Shown: in pieces, positions 8,027-16,933 of the stretch
Layout of the letters: every line of letters starts with the position of its first letter
How positions within the stretch are numbered: the first letter of the stretch is position 1
Assembly: GCA_910585595.1 (NCBI GenBank)
Contig: CAJUET010000004.1
Coordinates: 62,001 to 126,000 of the forward strand
Reading direction: 5' to 3'
DNA length: 64,000 nt
Source: an uncultured Christensenella sp.
Lineage (GTDB): Bacteria > Bacillota > Clostridia > Christensenellales > Borkfalkiaceae
Notes under the pieces: generated by a model
What the model was told of the DNA's origin: nothing
Databases searched by the model: none
Seen by the model: the letters and a program-made list of their open reading frames with translations, nothing else
Made by a program: the position numbers and the translations under genes

Positions 8027-8767
8027 ATGTCGGGACACAGCAAATGGCATAACATTCAAGCAAAAAAGGGCAAGGCGGACGCCGCGCGCGGTAAGATTTT
8101 TACGAAGCTCGGAAGAGAACTTGCGGTGGCGGCAAAGGGCAATCCAAATCCCTCGACCAACAGCAAACTTGCCGACGTTATCGCAAAGGCGAAAGCGGCG
8201 AATATGCCCAACGACAATATTGAACGCTCGATCAAAAAGGCGGCGGGCGAAGTGGGCGACAAAGACTATAAGGAGCTCACTTACGAAGGGTACGGCGTAG
8301 GCGGCTCGGCGGTCATTATTACGACGTTGACCGATAACAACAACCGCACGGCGGGCGACGTCCGCTCCATTATGAGCAAGCACGGCGGAAGTCTTGGCAT
8401 GAACGGCTGCGTTTCGTATATGTTCGAAAACAAGGGCGTGATCGTGGTGGAGCGCACCCCGAAGCTCACCGAGGACGAAGTGACGGAATATGCGATCGAG
8501 GCGGGCGCAGACGACGTTGTGACCGCAGACGACGCGTTTGAAATTTATACGTCCGTTCCCGCGTTCTCCGAAGCGCGTAAATTCTTGGAGGAGAAGGGAC
8601 TCAACTTTTTGCAGGCGGAAATTACCATGATTCCGCAGAATAAGATTATCCTTCCCGAAGATAAACTCGAAACCTTTATGAAGATGCTCGATAAGTTGGA
8701 CGAAAACGACGACGTTCAGAACGTTTACCACAACGTGGAACTTCCCGAAGAGGAAGAAGAGGACTAA
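8027..8767 (+). CDS. yebC: YebC/PmpR-family translation or regulatory factor
   Basis: 246 residues, standard for the family. Starts MSGHSKWHNIQAKKGKADAARG, has the three-domain YebC layout and an acidic C-terminus (LPEEEEED). YebC proteins were first called transcription regulators; the YebC2 branch has more recently been linked to relief of ribosome stalling at proline stretches. Which applies here is not visible. ATG preceded by AAGGAG; 5 bases after the methyltransferase gene, so probably cotranscribed. Confidence 0.95.
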   Translation: MSGHSKWHNIQAKKGKADAARGKIFTKLGRELAVAAKGNPNPSTNSKLADVIAKAKAANMPNDNIERSIKKAAGEVGDKDYKELTYEGYGVGGSAVIITTLTDNNNRTAGDVRSIMSKHGGSLGMNGCVSYMFENKGVIVVERTPKLTEDEVTEYAIEAGADDVVTADDAFEIYTSVPAFSEARKFLEEKGLNFLQAEITMIPQNKIILPEDKLETFMKMLDKLDENDDVQNVYHNVELPEEEEED

Positions 8768-8812
8768 AACCGAATCAAATTCCGAATCGCCCGTCTGCAA
8801 TAGATTGGAACT

Positions 8813-9262
8813 GTGGCAGGGATAGTGTGCGGAGAAGTAAACAACGTCAGCGTTGTTAGCGGTACGTACAGTTTTAACCATTGCGTAAAGGGCAGCTCTT
8901 TTGTGGGCGGAATTGCGGGGTTCGGCAGAGAGGCAACGTTTACCGACTGTAAAAATGGCGCTACGCTTTTCAGCGGCAGATATTCCGCATATACCGGCGG
9001 GATCAGCGGTTATGCAAGAGAGTGCACGTTCAACAATTGCACCAATTACGGATCGTTGATGGCAAAGTGTACTGGGTTCAGCGGCAATGGTTACAGCGGC
9101 GGAATGGTAGGCATGGCTCCGTCGAAAACATCGAACGTTTTCAATGGTTGCTCGAATAAAGGTTCGCTTTCAACCGCTACATACGCCAATAAGCATGCAT
9201 TAGAACATCGTGGTACAAAGGATGATTGCGCGAAAACAGACGGACCTAATTTGGATTATTGA
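8813..9262 (+). pseudogene. Fragment of a GLUG-like repeat surface protein
   Basis: A 149-codon frame with three copies of a repeat of roughly 40 residues, each holding GG(I/M)xG followed by F-x-x-C-x-N-x-G/A-x-L: FTDCKNGATL, FNNCTNYGSL, FNGCSNKGSL. This is the beta-helical GLUG-type pattern of large secreted proteins. There is no signal peptide, no anchor, and a stop codon lies 12 bases upstream of the first possible start (GTG 8813, no convincing SD). It looks like an internal piece left after deletion of a larger gene. It is less likely to be a small cytoplasmic protein. Confidence 0.6.
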
Positions 9263-9280
9263 TAGGGGGGGAATGGAATC

Positions 9281-10108
9281 ATGTTAAGGCAGCTGCGGTT
9301 TGACGGGTATAAGCTGATTCACTCGCGCATGCTATGGATCGTATACGCCGTGGTATTTGCACTGGCGTTAGTTATACCGATACAAGAAGCCGCTCTGCAT
9401 AATTCCGTTTTTAGCGCTTTGACTGACGTTACGCCTCCCGTGATGCTTATTCAGATCAGCGTAGTACTTTTTGCGGCGTTTTTCGTCGGAGCGGATTTTC
9501 GATCAGGCTACATAAAAACGGTTGTATCGCGTGTGGAATGGGCAAAATATATCCTTTCGAAAATGATATACGTTTTCGTATTTTGTATACTTTGGATATG
9601 CCTTTTTCACCTTTTGCAGCTCGCAATCATTCCGATGGGTGGCGGCGGAGTCGTGACCGTATTTGAGAGTAAGGTTGATGACGTAGTGGTATATGAAAGG
9701 GAGAAATACAATTTCGGATTGCTATACTGTAAATTGCTGTGGACGGGGTTGAGTGCGTTCGCTTACGGAATGCTCGTCATGTTTGTATTAACGGCAAGTA
9801 AAAGTACGATAGCAGCCTTAGTATGCGGTTTAGTCTATTGTTTCGTGTTTCCTTCGACAGTATTTCCCGAAATTAATTCACTGCTGATAAACAGCTTCGG
9901 CGTGAAAGACCAAATGTATATCATAGAAAAATTTACGGTGTCGGACGGCGGTTATTGGTTTATTGATACATGTATAGAGCAAAGCAGCTCTATGCTTAAA
10001 GTAACAACGGGTGATTATTTACTGTATCATTTCGGTATTTTATTCTATACCTTACTTTCCGTCGGTTTCAGTATTTTGATCTGCTATAAGCGCAAGAGGA
10101 AGAATTAA
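9281..10108 (+). CDS. ABC-2 type transporter permease
   Basis: 275 residues with six hydrophobic segments (about 19-38, 58-77, 100-125, 150-175, 177-200, 245-265) and the short soluble loops of ABC-2 permeases such as those in bacitracin or lantibiotic self-protection pumps. Substrate unknown. A GGGGGG-rich SD precedes the ATG. The next gene, its ATPase, starts immediately after the stop codon. Confidence 0.85.
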   Translation: MLRQLRFDGYKLIHSRMLWIVYAVVFALALVIPIQEAALHNSVFSALTDVTPPVMLIQISVVLFAAFFVGADFRSGYIKTVVSRVEWAKYILSKMIYVFVFCILWICLFHLLQLAIIPMGGGGVVTVFESKVDDVVVYEREKYNFGLLYCKLLWTGLSAFAYGMLVMFVLTASKSTIAALVCGLVYCFVFPSTVFPEINSLLINSFGVKDQMYIIEKFTVSDGGYWFIDTCIEQSSSMLKVTTGDYLLYHFGILFYTLLSVGFSILICYKRKRKN

Positions 10109-10906
10109 ATGGAAAATTTGCTTGAAATAAAAGATTTAACGTTAGCGTATCACAAAAAACCCATTCTCGAAAATTTTAATCTGACCGTTGCGCGCGGAAA
10201 TATTTACGGAATTATCGGAAATAACGGGGTGGGGAAGACCACGCTGTTAAAGGCGATCACGGGACTGTTGCGCTACAAACAGGGCAAAATTACCATTCAC
10301 GCGGAGGGCAGGAAGAAACCGCTCATCGGTACGATCATCGAAAAGCCGGGGCTGTTTAAGGATATGTCCGCCTACGAGAATATCAAAGCCAAGGCGCTCT
10401 TATTAGGCGTGAAGTACAAAAAAAAGAACATAGCGCAGCTACTCCAAAAAGTCGGCTTGGGCGACGTGGGAAGAAAGCGCACGGGCGCCTTTTCCATGGG
10501 TATGAAGCAGAGGCTCGGCATTGCGCTTGCGTTGGTGGGCGAACCCGATATCCTTGTATTAGACGAACCGATCAACGGCTTGGATCCGCAGGGCATCAAC
10601 GAGGTTCGCAATCTGTTGTTAAAAATTTATGAGGAAACGGGTTTGACCATGCTTATTTCAAGTCATATCCTCGGCGAGCTTTCAAGAATCGCGACGCACT
10701 TTTTGGTAATGGGCAAAGGAGGAAGGATCATCCGCAATTGCACCAAAGAGGAATTTATGAAGGAATGCGGAGAGGAAAATATCGACGACTATTACGTAAA
10801 GCTGGTGGAACAAGCGGAAACCGCGCAGAATTGGGAGAGTACGGATTCTGTGGAAACCCCGCAGGATCGGGAAAACGAAGATTCTACGCCGCCGCGCGCG
10901 GAATGA
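10109..10906 (+). CDS. ABC transporter ATP-binding protein
   Basis: 265 residues. Walker A GNNGVGKTTLLKAITG (about 38-53), an E in place of the usual Q in the Q-loop region (TIIEKPG), signature FSMGMKQRLG (about 130), Walker B ILVLDEPINGLDPQG (about 150) and H-loop ISSHILGEL. It fits the BcrA/LanF type partner of ABC-2 permeases. The last 35 residues are an acidic tail with two near repeats (QNWEST..., QDRENEDST...), not part of the usual fold. Translation is coupled to the permease; a terminator follows. Confidence 0.93.
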   Translation: MENLLEIKDLTLAYHKKPILENFNLTVARGNIYGIIGNNGVGKTTLLKAITGLLRYKQGKITIHAEGRKKPLIGTIIEKPGLFKDMSAYENIKAKALLLGVKYKKKNIAQLLQKVGLGDVGRKRTGAFSMGMKQRLGIALALVGEPDILVLDEPINGLDPQGINEVRNLLLKIYEETGLTMLISSHILGELSRIATHFLVMGKGGRIIRNCTKEEFMKECGEENIDDYYVKLVEQAETAQNWESTDSVETPQDRENEDSTPPRAE

Positions 10907-10933
10907 CGAAACGGAGAACGGAGCAGAACGGCT

Positions 10934-10966
10934 GCGCCCGCGGACTTTTGTCTGCGGGCGCGTTTT
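10934..10966 (+). terminator. Terminator of the ABC transporter operon
   Basis: A 12-bp GC-rich stem, GCGCCCGCGGAC (10934-10945) with GTCTGCGGGCGC (10950-10961), TTTT loop, then GTTTTGT. Confidence 0.85.
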
Positions 10967-11032
10967 GTCTGTTTCGAAAAAAATTTCTGTCCTAAAAAGG
11001 AATATTCCGTATAAAAGACGAAATTATTCATA

Positions 11033-12013
11033 ATGAAAGAAAAGACTTACGAAAAAGAAAGGGAATTTTTGTCGCCTTATGCGAAAAAGTCGTGGGAGAG
11101 CGCGGGCAGGCTCAAAGAGGAAGAGGAATGCCCTATGCGCACCGATTTTCAGCGCGACAGAGACCGTATTATCTATTCGAAAGCCTTCCGTCGGTTAAAA
11201 AATAAAACGCAGGTATTTTTTGCGCCCGACGGCGATCATTATATGTCGCGCCTTACGCACACTCTCGACGTGTGCCAGATCGCCCGTTCTCTTGCGCGAT
11301 GCCTTGGGTTGAACGAAGATTTGGCGGAAGCGATCGCGCTGGGGCACGATTTGGGGCATACGCCGTTCGGTCACGTCGGCGAGAGGGTTTTAAACGAACT
11401 TTCGCCCTACGGCTTCCACCATGCGGAACAGTCTCTCCGCGTTCTTGACATTCTCGAAAAGGAAGGGCAGGGGCTGAATCTCACCTTCGAAGTGCGCGAC
11501 GGCATTTTGAATCACACCTCCAAGGGGAAGCCCGTGACGCTCGAAGGGGTCGTCGTATCCTATGCGGACCGCATTGCCTATATCAATCATGATATCGAAG
11601 ACGCGATCCGCGCGGGCTTTTTGGCGGAGGAAGAGCTTCCCAAAGAAGCCGTGAGGGTTTTCGGGCGGGATACGAGCAAACGCATCAACACCGCGATCAA
11701 CGATATTGTAAAGGCAAGCGAGGGGCAGCCTTTCGTGAAAATGTCGGAAGAAAAAGAGGGGGCGCTCAGAGAGCTGAGAGCGTTTATGTTCAATCGCGTT
11801 TACGAACGGGCGAACAAGCTCATTCAGGATAACGCAAAGCGCATGATAGAAACGCTGTACTTTTATTTTACGAGTCATGCGGAGGAGCTTCCGCCTCCCT
11901 ACGATAAAACGGACGCCGCAAGAGCCGCGTGCGACTATCTTTCCTCCGCGACCGACCACTATGCGATTTCGCTCTTCCGCAGTTTGTTCGAACCGAGAGA
12001 GGGGGCGGTATGA
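11033..12013 (+). CDS. dgt: Deoxyguanosinetriphosphate triphosphohydrolase-like protein
   Basis: HD-domain hydrolase that removes triphosphate from dNTPs, 326 residues. N-terminal FSKAFRRL-type block (IIYSKAFRRLKNKTQVF), metal-binding HTLDV...ALGHDLGHTPFGHVGE around residues 80-120, then the HHAEQS and YADRIAYINHDIEDAIR segments. The short version fits the dgt gene that precedes dnaG in many Clostridia. It overlaps dnaG by 4 bases, so a role in setting dNTP pools beside the replication primase gene is a reasonable inference. No clear SD; a TATAAA at 11010-11015 may be its -10 box. Confidence 0.93.
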   Translation: MKEKTYEKEREFLSPYAKKSWESAGRLKEEEECPMRTDFQRDRDRIIYSKAFRRLKNKTQVFFAPDGDHYMSRLTHTLDVCQIARSLARCLGLNEDLAEAIALGHDLGHTPFGHVGERVLNELSPYGFHHAEQSLRVLDILEKEGQGLNLTFEVRDGILNHTSKGKPVTLEGVVVSYADRIAYINHDIEDAIRAGFLAEEELPKEAVRVFGRDTSKRINTAINDIVKASEGQPFVKMSEEKEGALRELRAFMFNRVYERANKLIQDNAKRMIETLYFYFTSHAEELPPPYDKTDAARAACDYLSSATDHYAISLFRSLFEPREGAV

Positions 12014-13743
12014 GAGAAAGTTTTTCCGAGTTTTTAAACCTCGTCAAAAGTAAAAACGACATTACGGACGTCATCGGTTCCTATATAAAGTTGGAGCGAA
12101 AGGGCTATAATTATTGGGCGTGCTGTCCCTTTCACCACGAAAAGACGCCCTCCTTCTCCGTAAACGCGGGGGACAGGTACTATCACTGCTTCGGCTGCGG
12201 CGTTTCGGGCGACGTCATTACCTTTATCAAGGAATACGAAAACGTGGAATTCATGCAGGCGGTGCGCATTTTAAGCGACCGCGCGGGCTTGGAAATTCCC
12301 GTCTTCGACGAGCGCGAATCGGAAGAGCTCGCTCTTAAAAAACAGAAAAAGGACAGGCTTCGCGCCCTCATGAAGGACGCGGCGCGCTTCTATCTGAACA
12401 ACCTTTATTCAGGGAACGCGAACATGCATCTCGAATATCTGACAAAGCGCGGTATCGCTCCTTCGACCATGAAAAAATTCGGGCTTGGCGCCTCGACGGA
12501 CTTTTATTCTTTACCTTCCTATCTCAGGGCAAACGGCTATACCGCGGAGGAGTGCGTCGAAAGCGGCGCGTGCGCCCAAGCGGAAGACGGAAAGATCATC
12601 GACGCAATGGGCGGACGGCTCATCATTCCCATTATCGACGCCCTTGGCGACGTTATCGCATTCGGCGGCAGGCTTCTTAAAAAGAGCGACCGCGCAAAGT
12701 ATAAAAATACCCGCGACAGCGAGCTCTTTGAAAAGAACAATAACCTATTCAATATCAACCTCGTCAAAAAGGAGAAACGTGCGGGCGGGATTCCCTACAT
12801 CATTCTCGTCGAAGGTTATATGGACGTTATTTCGCTGTATCAGGCGGGCTTCCGCTCGGTGGGCGCAAGCATGGGCACTTCGCTTACAAAGAATCAGGCA
12901 CGGCTCATTAAACGCTACACCGATACCGTTCTAATAAGCTACGACGGGGACGCCGCAGGGCAGAACGCGAATCTTCGCGGACTTGATATTTTAAAGCGCG
13001 AAGGCTTGAAAGTGAAAGTCGTGCCGCTTCCCGAAGGACTCGATCCCGACGATCTCATACGGGAACGGGGCGCGGAAGGATATTCGGCTTGTCTTGAAAA
13101 TGCGATGCCCCTGATCGATTTCAGGATTCTTTGCGTTCGCAGAAAGTACGATATGCAAAAGACGGAGGAGCGGAGGGATTTCGTAAGAGAGGCTCTGCCG
13201 ATCGTGAAGGAAGCGGAGAGCGAAACGGAAAAGGAAGAACTTTTAAAGCGCATTTCCGAAATTTCGGGGGTCAGCATTGCGGCGCTTGCCGCCGATCTCG
13301 AAAACGTGACGGTCGCCGAGGAGAAAGAAGTGCGGCAAAAGCCGCCTCCCCAACGCGACGCGGACAGGGAGGAAAAGGCGGCGGATTTTGTGTTATGCGC
13401 CTGTCTCTTTTCAAAGCCCTATACGGAGTCGTTCGATCCGAAGGAGTTCGCCTTCGAAGGGGACAGAAAGAGGATCGCCGACTATATCGTAAAGAGCAGA
13501 TTAAAGGGCAGGGTGCAGCCGAGCGGAATATTCGACGAGCTCGGATCGGACAGCAAAGAACTCTCCGCCGTTCTGAACGTGGACAGCGGCGATAATTTGG
13601 ACGGCGAATCCGCGGAAAAATATTTTTCCGACTGCGTGAGAACTTTGAGGAAAAAGCAGTTGAACGTAAGGCTTGCCGCAGCAAAAGAAAACGGCGATAC
13701 AAATGAGATCAGCGAAATCTTTAAGGAGTTAAAAAGATTATGA
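12010..13743 (+). CDS. dnaG: DNA primase
   Basis: Makes RNA primers for chromosome replication. 577 residues. CHC2 zinc finger with C39, H42, C60 and C63; catalytic core with RLIIPIIDALGDVIAFGGR; TOPRIM domain with the VEGYMDV acid motif near residue 265 and SYDGDAAG; C-terminal helicase-binding region is divergent. The ATG overlaps the dgt stop (ATGA) and the end overlaps rpoD (ATGA). An in-frame GTG further upstream lies inside dgt and was rejected because the zinc-finger N-terminus begins at MRESF. Confidence 0.98.
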   Translation: MRESFSEFLNLVKSKNDITDVIGSYIKLERKGYNYWACCPFHHEKTPSFSVNAGDRYYHCFGCGVSGDVITFIKEYENVEFMQAVRILSDRAGLEIPVFDERESEELALKKQKKDRLRALMKDAARFYLNNLYSGNANMHLEYLTKRGIAPSTMKKFGLGASTDFYSLPSYLRANGYTAEECVESGACAQAEDGKIIDAMGGRLIIPIIDALGDVIAFGGRLLKKSDRAKYKNTRDSELFEKNNNLFNINLVKKEKRAGGIPYIILVEGYMDVISLYQAGFRSVGASMGTSLTKNQARLIKRYTDTVLISYDGDAAGQNANLRGLDILKREGLKVKVVPLPEGLDPDDLIRERGAEGYSACLENAMPLIDFRILCVRRKYDMQKTEERRDFVREALPIVKEAESETEKEELLKRISEISGVSIAALAADLENVTVAEEKEVRQKPPPQRDADREEKAADFVLCACLFSKPYTESFDPKEFAFEGDRKRIADYIVKSRLKGRVQPSGIFDELGSDSKELSAVLNVDSGDNLDGESAEKYFSDCVRTLRKKQLNVRLAAAKENGDTNEISEIFKELKRL

Positions 13744-14795
13744 GCGTAACCGAACAAAAGCTGGAAGAAATTATTTCGGGGCTTGCCGCGGAATACAAAA
13801 TGAAGGGGAGTATCTCGACGAACGCCCTTTGCGACCGCCTCGATAAATATGATCTGAGCCCTGTCGAAATCGAGAAAATTTATAAAGATTTACCCGAGGC
13901 GGGCGTCGCTATTTACGACGAGGATCAGCGCGACAGGGAGCTCTTCGAGCAGGCGCTCTCCGATATCGGACTCGACGATCCCGTAAAGATGTATTTAAAG
14001 GATATCGGTCGGGTGCCCCTTCTTTCGGGCGAGGAAGAGATCGAGCTTGCGCGGCGTATGCAGGAGGGGGACGAGGCGGCGAAACAGCGCCTTTCCGAAG
14101 CGAATTTAAGGCTCGTCGTTTCCATTGCAAAGCGTTACGTCGGGCGGGGAATGCTCTTTCTCGATCTTATTCAGGAGGGCAATTTGGGGCTCATGAAGGC
14201 GGTCGAAAAATTCGACTATCAGAAGGGTTTTAAATTTTCGACCTACGCAACGTGGTGGATCCGTCAGTCGATCACGCGTGCGATCGCAGATCAGGCGAGA
14301 ACCATTCGTATTCCCGTGCACATGGTGGAGACGATCAACCGTTTGACCCGCGTTTCGCGCGTGCTCTTACAGGACAACGGCAGAGAGCCGACTCCCGAAG
14401 AGATCGCAGAGGCAATGGACATCGAGGTTGCGCGCGTAAGAGAGATTCAGAAGATCGCGCAAGACCCCGTTTCCTTGGAAACGCCCATCGGCGAAGAGGA
14501 AGATTCCCACCTCGGCGACTTTATCGAGGACGATAAGACGCAGACCCCGAGCGACAGCGTTTCCTTTATCATGCTCAAAGAACAGCTTTTGGGCGTTCTG
14601 GATACGCTCACGCCGCGCGAAGAAAAGGTGCTCCGCCTTCGCTACGGGATCGACGACGGAAAGCCGAGGACCTTGGAGGAAGTGGGAAAGGAGTTCAACG
14701 TGACGAGAGAGCGTATCCGCCAGATCGAGGCGAAGGCTTTGAGAAAGCTCCGTCACCCGAGCCGCAGTAAAAAGCTGAAAGACTTCCTCGACTGA
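13740..14795 (+). CDS. rpoD: Primary RNA polymerase sigma factor
   Basis: 351 residues, the size of SigA in Bacillota. Short region 1.1, region 1.2 at DPVKMYLKDIGRVPLLS, regions 2.1-2.4 with NLRLVVSIAKRYVGRGM and FSTYATWWIRQSITRAI, region 3, and region 4.2 with EVGKEFNVTRERIRQIEAKALRKLRHPSRS at the C-terminus. Third gene of the dgt-dnaG-rpoD unit, coupled by 4-base overlaps. The sigma-A promoters seen across this window (TTGACA, 17 bases, TATAAT) fit this factor. Confidence 0.99.
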   Translation: MSVTEQKLEEIISGLAAEYKMKGSISTNALCDRLDKYDLSPVEIEKIYKDLPEAGVAIYDEDQRDRELFEQALSDIGLDDPVKMYLKDIGRVPLLSGEEEIELARRMQEGDEAAKQRLSEANLRLVVSIAKRYVGRGMLFLDLIQEGNLGLMKAVEKFDYQKGFKFSTYATWWIRQSITRAIADQARTIRIPVHMVETINRLTRVSRVLLQDNGREPTPEEIAEAMDIEVARVREIQKIAQDPVSLETPIGEEEDSHLGDFIEDDKTQTPSDSVSFIMLKEQLLGVLDTLTPREEKVLRLRYGIDDGKPRTLEEVGKEFNVTRERIRQIEAKALRKLRHPSRSKKLKDFLD

Positions 14796-15448
14796 TGACG
14801 AAGCGCATAAAGGAGATTTGTTCGCATATCCCCAAGGCAGAGGCGTTTGCCGACGTGGGGTGCGATCACGGTTATTGCGCCCGCTATGTACTTGAAAACG
14901 ATCTTGCGCGCCGCGTTTATATTACGGATATCAGTGCGCAGTCGCTTGAAAAGGCGAAAACGCTCTTAAAAAACGAAATCGAAGCGGGCAGGTGCGTTGC
15001 GCTCGTCGGAGACGGTCTGAGCGTACTTCCCGAAGAATGCACCGTTTTGATCGCAGGGATGGGCGGTGAGGAGATCGTTAAAATTCTCTCCGAAAAAATC
15101 CCGCCCGTGTTCCTGTTGCAACCCATGAAAAATACGGAGAAAGTCAGGCGTTTCTTAGCGAAAAACAACTGTTCGCTTTCGCTCGATTATACTTTCGAGG
15201 ACGGAAAGTTTTACGATCTTATTTTGGGGACAAGGGGCGGCGGAGAACGTTATTCGGAAGAGGAGTTCCTCTACGGACGGGATAACTTGGCGCGACATTC
15301 GCCCGCCTTTATCAAAAAAGTCCGTATGGAGCGGGACAAACTTGCAAACTATTTGCGTTTAACCCGTTCATATGAGGAGCGCGAAAGGCTTACTCAAAGA
15401 CTGAGGGAAAAGGAGCGGTTACTCGATGAAATTGACAAAAATTTATGA
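14795..15448 (+). CDS. trmK: tRNA (adenine(22)-N1)-methyltransferase
   Basis: 217 residues, COG2384. Rossmann fold with SAM motif FADVGCDHGYCARYVLEN near residue 17, IAGMGGEEIVKIL near residue 87 and QPMKN, then a C-terminal coiled coil (RSYEERERLTQRLREKE). It methylates N1 of A22 in tRNA. trmK directly after rpoD is a conserved arrangement in Bacillota (yqfN). Start overlaps the rpoD stop by one base. Confidence 0.93.
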   Translation: MTKRIKEICSHIPKAEAFADVGCDHGYCARYVLENDLARRVYITDISAQSLEKAKTLLKNEIEAGRCVALVGDGLSVLPEECTVLIAGMGGEEIVKILSEKIPPVFLLQPMKNTEKVRRFLAKNNCSLSLDYTFEDGKFYDLILGTRGGGERYSEEEFLYGRDNLARHSPAFIKKVRMERDKLANYLRLTRSYEERERLTQRLREKERLLDEIDKNL

Positions 15449-16196
15449 AGCCGTCGATGAGATCGCACCCTTTTCGCTGAGCCGCGAATACTGCGAAAAG
15501 TACGGCGCATACGACAACAGCGGAATTTTGATCGACTGCGGAGGGGATATAAAAAGCGTGCTCTTTTCGCTCGATTGCTCTATGCGGGCGGTCGAAGAGG
15601 CAAAGAGGATCGGCGCGGAGCTTATGATAACGCACCACCCCGCGATCTATTCGCCCCTCAAAGAGTTGTCCGCAAACAGCCACGTTACGGCGTGCGCAAG
15701 GGCTGGAATTTCCGTTCTCTCCGCGCACCTCAATCTCGATTGCGCGGTAGGCGGGATAGACGACAGTCTTGCGGAGGCGCTCGGGGGCGGCAAAAACGCA
15801 CTTCGTATGCACGAACTGTCGAACGGGGGCTACGGAAGCGTTTTTAAAATCGAAGAACTGTCGCTTGAAGAGTTTGTAAATAAAGCGAAGGCGGTTTTAA
15901 AAACGGAGCGCGTTTTGATTTACGGCGATAAGCCGGTCAAGAAAATCGCAAGTTTTTGCGGCGCGGGCACGGACGGGGAATCGGTTGCGTTTGCGCTTTT
16001 GAAGGGCGCGGATACTTTTGTTTCCTCCGATCCGAAGCACCACGTCGTGCTGGAAACGGTCGAAAGGGGATTGAACGTCGTGCTCTTCACGCACTATGCG
16101 GCGGAGAATTACGGGTTCTATCAATTTTATCGGAAAATCAAAGATAAATGTTCGGGCGTTCGCACGGAGTTTTTTGCGGACGAACGGTTAATGTAA
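15426..16196 (+). CDS. Nif3-like dinuclear metal protein (DUF34)
   Basis: 256 residues. Metal-binding motifs LMITHHPAIY (near 62) and SAHLNLDCAVGGIDDSLA (near 100) and the C-terminal HH...HYAAENYG block. Often named GTP cyclohydrolase I type 2; the true reaction is not settled. Overlaps trmK by 23 bases, as in Bacillus (yqfN-yqfO). It lacks the extra PII-like insertion domain that lengthens the Bacillus protein to about 370 residues. Confidence 0.92.
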   Translation: MKLTKIYEAVDEIAPFSLSREYCEKYGAYDNSGILIDCGGDIKSVLFSLDCSMRAVEEAKRIGAELMITHHPAIYSPLKELSANSHVTACARAGISVLSAHLNLDCAVGGIDDSLAEALGGGKNALRMHELSNGGYGSVFKIEELSLEEFVNKAKAVLKTERVLIYGDKPVKKIASFCGAGTDGESVAFALLKGADTFVSSDPKHHVVLETVERGLNVVLFTHYAAENYGFYQFYRKIKDKCSGVRTEFFADERLM

Positions 16197-16205
16197 GGAG
16201 TAGTT

Positions 16206-16901
16206 ATGAATTTAGACAAGTTATTGGAGTATCAGGCGGAGGATCACAATCTTCGTAAAATCGAGGAGGAGATCAAGTTGAGCGAGGAGTACAAAAAGTA
16301 CGCGCAGGCAAATCGCTTTATGGGCGGCGCTCAGGAGAAGCTCGATTTGCTCGACAGACGCGCGAACGAATTGAAGGCGCTTCTCGAAGAGGTCAACCGC
16401 CGCGACGAAGAGATCACAAGCGAAATCGCGGAGTATAACGGACTCGAAGATATGATCAAAGAGGGCGGCGACGCTTCTTATTACGAAAAGACGGTGCGCG
16501 CCTTATCCGACAGACTGCGCGCGCTCAAAACCGAGCTTTCAAAGCTGACGGGCGAAATCAAGGCTGCGGCGGAGGAATACAAAAAGTTCCGCGAGCAGAC
16601 GATCGCCATGCAGAAACAGCGCAAGGAATATAAGGAAAAATACGAAGAGATTCGCGCGACGCGTTCCGCCGAGGTCGATAAAATCAAGAAAAACCTGGAA
16701 GCGATCGCAAAGAATGTTCCCGAGGAAATTCTCCAAAAATACGCCTCGAAGAGCAAGGAACGCATCTTCCCCATTTTCGTACCGCTGACGAACGGTTGCT
16801 GCGTGTGCGGAATGGACTTCTCGCTTGCGCAGCAGTCCAAACTTTCGGGCGGGAACGTGATCGAATGCGAGCACTGTCACCGTTTCGTTTACAAAAAGTA
16901 A
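16206..16901 (+). CDS. Zinc-ribbon, coiled-coil protein of the CdsZ/DUF164 family
   Basis: 231 residues: a long antiparallel coiled coil (about 1-180, rich in E, K and R) and a C4 zinc ribbon at the end, CCVCGMDF...ECEHCHRFVYKK. It commonly follows the Nif3-like gene in Clostridia. A nucleic-acid-binding role is assumed for the family but not proved. Strong SD AAGGAG before the ATG. Confidence 0.85.
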   Translation: MNLDKLLEYQAEDHNLRKIEEEIKLSEEYKKYAQANRFMGGAQEKLDLLDRRANELKALLEEVNRRDEEITSEIAEYNGLEDMIKEGGDASYYEKTVRALSDRLRALKTELSKLTGEIKAAAEEYKKFREQTIAMQKQRKEYKEKYEEIRATRSAEVDKIKKNLEAIAKNVPEEILQKYASKSKERIFPIFVPLTNGCCVCGMDFSLAQQSKLSGGNVIECEHCHRFVYKK

Positions 16902-16933
16902 CCGCGGCAGGCGCGTTTTGCATACGATAAGGT

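Noticed and set aside
7997..8881. 294-codon open frame antisense to yebC
   Set aside because: Shadow of yebC; composition His- and Arg-rich as expected from antisense translation.
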